From CAVQBP01 sp963848195 (GTDB taxonomy: Bacteria > Bacteroidota > Ignavibacteria > Ignavibacteriales > Ignavibacteriaceae): a DNA stretch of 64,000 bases. A program made the translations under genes and the position numbers. This document shows, one piece after another, positions 57,468 to 64,000 of the stretch; within the stretch, counting starts at the first letter, position 1; each line of letters opens with the position of its first letter. The stretch is from NCBI GenBank assembly GCA_963848195.1, contig CAWKCY010000009.1:124001-188000 (forward strand). The letters are read 5' to 3'. A model generated the notes under the pieces. The model was not told the DNA's origin and made no database searches. It saw only the letters and a program-made list of their open reading frames with translations.

Positions 57468-59304
57468 CTATGGTAATACAGATTTTTTTCCTCTCCATTT
57501 ATACATCCAATTATAAAAAGAAGATGTATATGGTACTGCCGCGATCCTTCCTCCAAATCCCATATATCTGAATGTGAACATATTTATATCTGTGAGTTTT
57601 AATGAATTAACCGACTGCCGGTTAATTTTGACACCGAATTTATTTGCCAGCTTGATTGTATAATTAGTCAAAAGTGTATCAAGTTTCTTTTCTTCTAAAT
57701 CACTTCTTGCAACCTCTTTATAATGCTTCAGAGTTGATGCGGAAACAGAATCTATTTCTTTTTTCCCTATAAGCTTAAAAATAGAATATCCTTCTGGAGT
57801 TGAGATTGGACCATAAACTTCACCAATTTTCATTTTACCTGCAGTTCTGCCAATTTCATCATACATTGTAGTTGGAAAAAATCCAAATTCACCCCCTTTA
57901 TCTTTTGTCCACTCTCTGTTAGTATAACGTTTTGCTAATTCTCGAAAGTCTGCTCCATATTTTAATTGTCCCAATATATATTCCATGACCTCTAATTTGT
58001 CATTTAATATCTCTAGAATATTTACTTCAGTTACTGGTGCATCATTTTTATAATTCTTTAATACATATTTGTTTATTTCATTTTCAGTAACGTGAACCGA
58101 ATCCCTAAACTTATTTTTTAACATCTGTGCAAGATGATTTTCTTCCCACATATTTACAGCATCTTTAACATCCGGTGAATTATGCAGCCCCTTTTTAATA
58201 GCTTCCTTATCTAATATATTTTCCCTTATTACGCTTTTAATTATTCGATTAAGAAGGAATTCCACATTTCGTCTGTTAGGTGATTTAATGTAAAACATGT
58301 CAATCAATGAATTATATAAAAAATTTCTAACTGTTATTAAAATTTCATTACCATAAACAAGATTCATGTTTAGAGTATCTCTGCCAAATTCTTTAGCTAA
58401 TTTAAAAATATCTGGAGCATCAATAAAAATTGTTGAGGTATCTGAATAGTTTTCCCTATTCTTCTTATTAATCAAAATTGAATAAAACTTATTAGCAATA
58501 TTGAAGAATAAGTTTGAATCGATGTTTGCCTTTGTTCCTGATAATAGTTTTTTCAAATATTCAGTCCCAAGTTTTTTTGCTTCTCTTTCCCTTAAAATTT
58601 TTAAAACAGCATTAGCCGATTGGTTTTCATCATTAGTTTGTCTTTTTTATTTTATTATTTAATTTAAAAATGAACCAGCCGTATTCGGTTTTTACGGGTG
58701 AGGAATAATTCCCGATTCTTAAATTATAAAGAGTATCTTCAACAGCCTCATCATCAAATTGTCCGAACGAACCTTCTAATACATTTTGCTGCGTACTAAA
58801 TTCATTTCTGTCTCTTAAAAGGGAATCGAAAGAAGCACCGTTTTTTAATTTCTGATAGATACTATCTATTTCAGACGAGTCAACCGAACTTATTGCATTA
58901 AATTTCAGAGTAATATCTTTTCTTGAATTTGCCCTAATAATATCTTGAGGATTAATTTTAATCTTGTTTTCAACTTCCTGCTTAAATAATGCATCCCGCA
59001 GATACAAGTTTTCAATAGGCTGAATAGTGTTGGTCATATATTCTGTGGTATCTAGTCCTAATTCTTCAGCCTCCTGCGCCCAAAGTTTCTCTGCTACTAA
59101 TGTATAAAGGAAATGATATTTTACAGAGTCTTTGAGAAAAGGATCATCATCCAGATGAGGCATAAATTCATAACGCATTTGAAATTCATGCGCGGATATC
59201 TTCTCATCGCCTGCAATTGCAGCATATTTATCTTTAGTTTGCGAATAAATATTTATAATAGAAAGAAACGATATAAGGATTAAATATTTAATTTTCATAT
59301 TCAT
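57468..59304 (-). CDS. SurA/PpiC-like peptidyl-prolyl isomerase (one frameshift)
   Basis: Two frames join into about 611 residues if one A is removed from the coding-strand A6 (plus-strand TTTTTT at 58643-58648). The joined sequence reads NNKIKRQTNDENQSANAV across the break. The N-terminal half has a signal peptide (KYLILISFLSIINIYSQ), a SurA-type helical region and a first parvulin domain (GASFDSLLRDRNEF, GSFGQFDDEAVEDTLYNL, YGWFIFKL). The C-terminal half has a second parvulin domain (GADFRELAKRYTN, GGEFGFFPTTMYDEIG, EGYSIFKLIGK). It is a periplasmic foldase for exported or outer-membrane proteins. Between two GH3 genes in one operon, which suggests help in folding secreted enzymes. Confidence 0.88.
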
Positions 59305-59367
59305 TCATACTAAACCTTTATTTTCAGGGTTATAATAAAGGCGGTTAACATAAGTAATTTTATAAAA

Positions 59368-61860
59368 TTATTCTAATGTAAAAGTTCCCTTCAAAGCTAT
59401 ATTTCTTGATGAACTTCCGACTTCAGCCTGAAATTCGCCTGGTTCAGTAATCCATTCATGTTTTTCCGGATCAAAATAGGATAGTTTTTCACCGGTTATT
59501 AAAAATTCAACTGTCTTTGTCTCTCCCGAATTTAAAGTTATTCGATCAAAAGCTTTTAGTTCTTTCTCCGGTCTTGATAAAGTTGACTCTACATCTTTTA
59601 TATATAATTGGGGAATTTCCGTACCTTTAGTTTTACCTGTATTTGTTAGTTTAAAACTAACTTTCCAGCTGCTTTTATTCTGATCTGCTATTTTATCAAT
59701 TTTCAAGTTCTTATATTCAAATGTAGTGTAGGAAAGTCCATAACCAAAAGGGAACAGGGGAGTGATATTTTTCTTATCAAAATATCTATAGCCCACAAAT
59801 ATACCATCGGAATAACTTGTAACACTGTCCTGGGCCTTATAATCCTTATATGCCGAACAATCTTCCCACCGCATGGGGAAAGTCATAGGGAGTTTCCCTG
59901 AAGGATTGACATTTCCCAAAAGAATGTCCGCTACTGCATTCCCAATTTCTTCACCTGCAAACCACGTCTCTAATACAGCATCAACATTATTTTTCCAATT
60001 AAATTGATAAGGGGAACCGGTTGTCAATACAACAATTACATGCTTATTATTTTTTGCAACTGAATCAATTAAAGCATCCTGATCACCGGGCAGAATTAAA
60101 TCTTTTCTGTCAAATCCTTCCGATTCATACATATTTGAAGAACCTGCAAATACAATTGCTAAATCTGAATTCTTAGCAGCTTTTACGGCTTCATGTATTA
60201 TGTTTTTGTACGGCAGCCGCCAGGCTAACTTTATATTTGCACCGCCGGCACTCTCATAATATTCTAATTTTATTTTGTATTCTTTTCCCGACTCTAGGTT
60301 AATTTTATATGTATCTGCCAGAGTAGCATGATCTGTCCAATCATCAATAACAAGTTCATCATTAACGAAAAACCTGACACCATCATCACTTAAGACATCA
60401 ATTTCATATGCTCCTGATTTCTTCGGCTTAAAAATTCCATTCCATCTTACGGAAAAGTTGTCTTTATTAAAACCTTCTTTCGGAGAGGAATCACCCCAAT
60501 CGAAACTAATCTCACTATCTACCCTCGTAAATGCTGGCTTACCTTCCAGATTTTTATTACTATAATATTCGCCGGTTAATCCCTGTTCTGTTGAACCGGA
60601 TAAGAATAATAATGAGGATGGAATTGGATCTGCATTTTCAAGCAATTTTACTCCCTCTGCGAAATTAATTTTAATCTTTCCATCTAATTTATTTTTTAAT
60701 GCTTCAAGCGGACTTACCGAATATACCGGCTCAACCAGCGAGCTTCCCCCTCCGCCTGTTTTTGCTGTTGCAGCATTAGGGCCAATTACGGCTATCGATT
60801 TAATTTTATTCTGATCAATTGGTAAAATATTATTGTCGTTTTTTAATAATACAATCCCTTCCTGTGCAACCTTTAATGCTATTTGCTGATGTTCTTTTGT
60901 ATTTACTAATTTTGAATCTTCTTCATGCTGTTTCTCAAATAAACCTAATTTAAACATTACCGATAATATTCTTCTTACCTTATCATTAATTGTTTCCTCA
61001 CTAATATTTCCTTTTTTAACTTCATCAAGAATTGCTGCAGAGTTTAAAAAATCACCATTGGGCATCTCCAGATCAAGTCCGCTTTTAGCAGTGGGTATAC
61101 TGCTATGCACAGCACCCCAATCCGACATTACCAAACCGTCAAAATTCCAATCCTTTTTTAATTTTGTTTTTAATAAATAGTCATTTTCACTGCAGTAAGC
61201 ACCATTTACTTTATTATATGCTGACATTATACATAAAACATTCCCTTCCTCTACAGCAGCTTTAAATGCCGGTAAATAAATTTCATTTAATGCACGTTCA
61301 TCAATCTTTACATCAACAAATCCTCTCTCGTATTCCTGGTTATTACATGCAAAATGCTTTACAGTAGCTGCTACGTTTTCCGATTGAACTCCTTTGATAT
61401 AGCTAACTGCCATCCTTGAAGCTAAATACGGATCCTCTCCAAAACTTTCAAAATCTCTTCCACCTTGAGGGATCCGGGCAATATTTACGCAGGGCCCTAA
61501 TATTACATCTCTTCCTTTCCCTTTCACTTCTTCTCCAATAGCCGCACCTAGTTTATTTATCAATGATGTATCCCATGTAGCTGCCATCGATACTCCCGAA
61601 GGAAATGCCGTTGATTTATCCCATCTTACCCCTACCGGGCCATCGGTCATTTTTAACTCCGGGATTCCAAGCCTTTTTATTGGTTTGGTCGCAAATCCTG
61701 TTCCTCCAAGAAGATCTATTTTTTCTTCAAGGGTCATTTGTTTAACAAGATTCTCTACTCTTTCGTTAATTTTATCCCTAGAATTCCTTTTTGAAAATGC
61801 ATCATTGGGCAAATAGCTGCCAATGAAGAAAATTAGGAATACAGCTATAATAAACTTCAT
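59368..61860 (-). CDS. GH3 beta-glucosidase with PA14 insert
   Basis: 830 residues from the ATG at 61858-61860, chosen because GAGGT lies 5 bases upstream; the GTG 12 bp earlier has no such site. Signal peptide, GH3 N-domain (about 36-310; nucleophile Asp in LVMSDWGAVHSS), GH3 C-domain interrupted by a PA14 carbohydrate-binding insert (about 425-560; LTGEYYSNKNLEG, FSVRWNGIF, VRFFVNDELVIDDW), acid/base region SNMYESEGFDRKDLILPG, and a Fn3-like end. PA14 inserts in GH3 enzymes usually shape the glucan-binding site. It ends without a T9SS domain, so it is probably periplasmic. Confidence 0.94.
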   Translation of the reverse strand: MKFIIAVFLIFFIGSYLPNDAFSKRNSRDKINERVENLVKQMTLEEKIDLLGGTGFATKPIKRLGIPELKMTDGPVGVRWDKSTAFPSGVSMAATWDTSLINKLGAAIGEEVKGKGRDVILGPCVNIARIPQGGRDFESFGEDPYLASRMAVSYIKGVQSENVAATVKHFACNNQEYERGFVDVKIDERALNEIYLPAFKAAVEEGNVLCIMSAYNKVNGAYCSENDYLLKTKLKKDWNFDGLVMSDWGAVHSSIPTAKSGLDLEMPNGDFLNSAAILDEVKKGNISEETINDKVRRILSVMFKLGLFEKQHEEDSKLVNTKEHQQIALKVAQEGIVLLKNDNNILPIDQNKIKSIAVIGPNAATAKTGGGGSSLVEPVYSVSPLEALKNKLDGKIKINFAEGVKLLENADPIPSSLLFLSGSTEQGLTGEYYSNKNLEGKPAFTRVDSEISFDWGDSSPKEGFNKDNFSVRWNGIFKPKKSGAYEIDVLSDDGVRFFVNDELVIDDWTDHATLADTYKINLESGKEYKIKLEYYESAGGANIKLAWRLPYKNIIHEAVKAAKNSDLAIVFAGSSNMYESEGFDRKDLILPGDQDALIDSVAKNNKHVIVVLTTGSPYQFNWKNNVDAVLETWFAGEEIGNAVADILLGNVNPSGKLPMTFPMRWEDCSAYKDYKAQDSVTSYSDGIFVGYRYFDKKNITPLFPFGYGLSYTTFEYKNLKIDKIADQNKSSWKVSFKLTNTGKTKGTEIPQLYIKDVESTLSRPEKELKAFDRITLNSGETKTVEFLITGEKLSYFDPEKHEWITEPGEFQAEVGSSSRNIALKGTFTLE

Positions 61861-61994
61861 CAGATACCTCACTTAATTAATAATATAAAAATTGTTCAAA
61901 GTTAAAATATAAGCTCCTGCATTTACGTTTCTTTTATTCTGGTAAGAAGGGAAAAGAAATAAATTATAATTTCATCTGAATATATTAGCAAAGT

Positions 61995-63206
61995 TCATTT
62001 ATTGTTCATGCCTAGAGCTTCAATATAACCTTTATTTATGATACAGTTCTTAAACCGGCAGTTCTTTAAATATTCCGCAAGAGCTTTTTTTACTATTTCG
62101 TTTGATGGTCTGCTTTTCCTTATTTTTTCAAATGTGGAACGATCATCATTGGCAAATTGAATTACTGCATCCCATTCTTTTGGCATTCGAATTGAAATTA
62201 TTCCTCTATTGCTTTCCAGTTTCTTGTAAGGCCAGAAACACCAGCCGAAATTATTTTTTTCTAGCAGCCTTCGGAATGATGAGATCCATTCATCAGTATT
62301 TTCACCTGATTCACCGAGCCACATTGGAACATTAAATTTATTTCTGAAGTCAACAAACTCCTGTACTACAGATTGCGTAGTGTCGCTCCAGTATCTATGA
62401 AAGGTATAAACAAGATTTTTATCGAAAGGTTTACCGAAAATACTGAAGTTGCTGTCCCATTGAGCTCCGCCTAAAAAGATAATATGATTCTGATCAGCTT
62501 CTCTTATTGATTTTACTATTTGCTTGTAAAGTGGTTCAAGGAGCGGATTGAATTTTGCAGAATCAAAATATGTTGCAATTGGTTCATTTAGCAGGTCATA
62601 ACCAATTATAATTTCTTCATCTTTATATTGTTCAGCTATTTTATGCCATATTGCTGCTGTTAAATTCTGACTTTCTTCATTTTCAAATAAAAATGGATAT
62701 CCATAGCTGTCATCAATATTGTCTCCCGTTTGTCCTCCGGGTGCGCAATGCATGTCAAGTATTACATAAACACCTTCCGCCTTGCACCAGCTTATAACAT
62801 TATCCAGCTTACTGTATCCAGGACCTTCAAGTTTGTCCGGGTCATCGTTCAATACAAACAATCTATAATTAAATGGAATTCTTACGGAATTTAATCCGAT
62901 CTTTTTTATAAACTTTATATCTTCTTGAGTTATATAATTATTCCGGTATTCCGTCCAGAAATCCTTTGCTTTATCCGGTCCTATTAATTCGCAAAGAACC
63001 TCATTTATTAGTCTGGGAGAGTTTGCTCCTTTGAAATGGAACATATATCCTTCAGGCACCAGCCAGTTCCCTAAATTAATCCCCTTAAGCAGTATTGGTT
63101 TCCCATCCGGAGTCATTATTTCCTTTCCCTCTGTATAAACAAAATTATTTTTTTGAGGGAAAGTTGAAGCAAATAACAACAATAACAAAAGAAGAGTTAT
63201 TTTCAT
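61995..63206 (-). CDS. Secreted GH5 glucanase
   Basis: 403-residue retaining glycosidase. Signal peptide (MKITLLLLLLLFASTF), then a GH5 TIM barrel: LLKGINLGNWLVPEGYMFHF at the start, GLNSVRIPFNYRLF, VILDMHCAPGG, the acid/base Glu in YDLLNEPIATY, VYTFHRYW and the nucleophile Glu in MWLGESGENTDEW. The GINLGNWLVPE opening resembles exo-beta-1,3-glucanase-like GH5 members as well as endoglucanases, so beta-1,3- or beta-1,4-glucan are both possible. First gene of the operon GH5, GH3, PPIase, GH3. The promoter should lie in the 423-bp gap that also carries the palindrome pair. Confidence 0.92.
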   Translation of the reverse strand: MKITLLLLLLLFASTFPQKNNFVYTEGKEIMTPDGKPILLKGINLGNWLVPEGYMFHFKGANSPRLINEVLCELIGPDKAKDFWTEYRNNYITQEDIKFIKKIGLNSVRIPFNYRLFVLNDDPDKLEGPGYSKLDNVISWCKAEGVYVILDMHCAPGGQTGDNIDDSYGYPFLFENEESQNLTAAIWHKIAEQYKDEEIIIGYDLLNEPIATYFDSAKFNPLLEPLYKQIVKSIREADQNHIIFLGGAQWDSNFSIFGKPFDKNLVYTFHRYWSDTTQSVVQEFVDFRNKFNVPMWLGESGENTDEWISSFRRLLEKNNFGWCFWPYKKLESNRGIISIRMPKEWDAVIQFANDDRSTFEKIRKSRPSNEIVKKALAEYLKNCRFKNCIINKGYIEALGMNNK

Positions 63207-63629
63207 CTAAATTACTTTTTATCCTCGAGAATTATCCCTTTTAATTAGAAAACAGATTAAACCGCACTTTTTTAATCAACATTTGTGCCTTTTCTTGATA
63301 CATCTGCAATGCGCCTTTTATAAAATAATTGAATTAAATATCTGCTTTAAATCATTAAATATTTTATTATTTTAATAAATAGATTTATTAAAATGATAAG
63401 TGAGGTCCTTATTCTATTTGTTACAATGGGAGAGACTTTCAAAATCAGGAGTTAACCCGGATATAAAGATGTCATCTTTAAATAGAAAATCATTTGTAAT
63501 TTTTAATTAAAGTAAAGATTCATAAAATCTTATTTAAACAGTAAAGATATCATCTTTCAAATATTCGTTCATGCGTAACTTCTATTACTAAAGTTAAAAA
63601 TTTGAATACTTCTTTTTTAGGGTACAATA
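63207..63629. other. Divergent intergenic region with palindrome pair
   Basis: No gene is supported. This gap lies between the divergent GH5 operon and the solute-binding-protein gene. It contains copy 2 of the palindrome module, placed 73-165 bp before the solute-binding-protein start and 259 bp or more before the GH5 start. The rest is AT-rich and should contain both promoters. Confidence 0.6.
63465..63557. promoter_or_regulatory. Palindrome-pair module, copy 2
   Basis: AAAGATGTCATCTTT (63465-63479) and AAAGATATCATCTTT (63543-63557), 78 bp apart start to start. The same kind of pair, with similar inner flank (AAATAGAAAATCATTT), occurs at 30571-30667. The position between a glucanase operon and a sugar-type solute-binding protein would suit a carbohydrate-responsive regulator. 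That is inference. Confidence 0.6.
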
Positions 63630-64000
63630 ATGAAACTCGGCAGACTGTTTTACGTTATAATTAGTACAATAATTATTATTGTTATAATTCTCGTCAGTAA
63701 TTTGTTTTCTCATCTCAGCTTTAATAATAATTTAAATTCCAATGTTACAAAGATATATTTCGCAGATAATATTTCTTCGGCTCATAAAGAGGTAATCGAA
63801 CTTTTTAATAAGTTGAATAGAGGACATATAGAAGTTGTCCCGATAAATCTTCCCTTCGAAAAATTTAGTACCAATGATAGAAAAGAATTGCTTGCAAGGT
63901 ATTTTAGAAGTAAAAGTGACCGTATTGATGTCTTCTCTGTGGATCAGATATGGGTACCGCGATTTGCCAGGTGGGCTGTTCCCCTCGAAAGGTATTTCCC
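63630..64000 (+). CDS. ABC-type extracellular solute-binding protein (partial)
   Basis: The first 123 codons of a gene that continues past the right edge. One N-terminal membrane segment (about residues 7-26, FYVIISTIIIIVIILVSNLF) is followed by the start of a bacterial family 1 solute-binding fold: KIYFADNISSAHKEVIELFN, IEVVPINLP, SDRIDVFSVDQIWVPRFARW. The D-x-F-S-V-D-x-I-W-V-P pattern is typical of sugar-binding proteins. It is divergent from the GH5 operon, so uptake of glucan fragments is a reasonable guess. It could also be a membrane-tethered sensor of the same fold, since the tether is uncleaved in appearance. Confidence 0.75.
   Translation, partial: MKLGRLFYVIISTIIIIVIILVSNLFSHLSFNNNLNSNVTKIYFADNISSAHKEVIELFNKLNRGHIEVVPINLPFEKFSTNDRKELLARYFRSKSDRIDVFSVDQIWVPRFARWAVPLERYF

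Overview
The window reads as an AT-rich chromosomal segment from a member of the Ignavibacteria or a close relative in the Bacteroidota/Chlorobiota group. The case rests on secreted proteins with Por-type (T9SS) C-terminal sorting domains of the 'N-x-PNPFNP' kind, a TonB-dependent receptor with an N-terminal carboxypeptidase-like regulatory domain, many PAS-rich sensor kinases, a 7TM-DISM/SpoIIE phosphatase and two GH3 glucosidases. Shine-Dalgarno sequences (GGAGG type) are visible in front of several genes. No rRNA, tRNA, CRISPR array, transposase or phage gene was recognised.

Layout. 1-13.7 kb: housekeeping and envelope genes (a left-edge partial ORF, lepA, lepB, a subtilisin-like protease with a T9SS tail, an O-methyltransferase, a YigZ/IMPACT protein, uvrA, a TonB-dependent receptor preceded by a small exported protein, a STAS-like protein). 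13.9-24.4 kb: a DMT exporter, a bacteriohemerythrin, and a minus-strand sensory block (multi-PAS histidine kinase, LytTR regulator, REC-DHp protein, CheW, chemoreceptor) followed upstream by a separate second chemoreceptor. 24.5-35.2 kb: DUF72 protein, TlpA-like thioredoxin, SpoIIE phosphatase, a membrane protein/PRC-barrel pair, a NatAB-like ABC exporter and a patatin-like lipase. 35.8-40.6 kb: a hybrid kinase, an Rcp1-type receiver and a triple-PAS kinase. 41-42.7 kb: an HGSNAT/NagX-like membrane protein and a TonB C-terminal domain protein. 42.9-53.9 kb: a complete chemosensory operon (soluble receptor-like protein, STAS, CheY, CheA, CheW, poly-HAMP receptor, CheR, CheD, CheB). 54.3-63.2 kb: a minus-strand glucan-degradation operon (GH5, GH3 with PA14, SurA-like PPIase, GH3 with T9SS tail). 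The right edge holds the start of an ABC solute-binding protein.

How the genes fit together. The chemosensory operon has kinase, adaptor, response regulator, receptor, methyltransferase, methylesterase and deamidase, but no CheZ, CheC or CheX. Its first gene product carries a CheZ-like D-x-T-x-Q motif and is a candidate for the missing phosphatase. Two of the three classical receptors end in a tail that fits the CheR-binding pentapeptide pattern. The second CheW-receptor pair (15.6-17.9 kb) is a paralogous copy of the pair inside the operon and sits downstream of a two-component system.

Two technical points matter for any reader. First, five genes (uvrA, the TonB receptor, the multi-PAS kinase, the membrane protein at 28.5 kb and the SurA-like PPIase) are each split by one extra base in a short homopolymer. 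The uniform direction points to homopolymer overcalls in the assembly rather than real decay, and I annotate each as one gene. Second, a 15-bp palindrome (AAAGATGTCATCTTT and variants) occurs as a pair about 80 bp apart in two places 33 kb apart, plus one weaker copy, and may mark an uncharacterised regulon.
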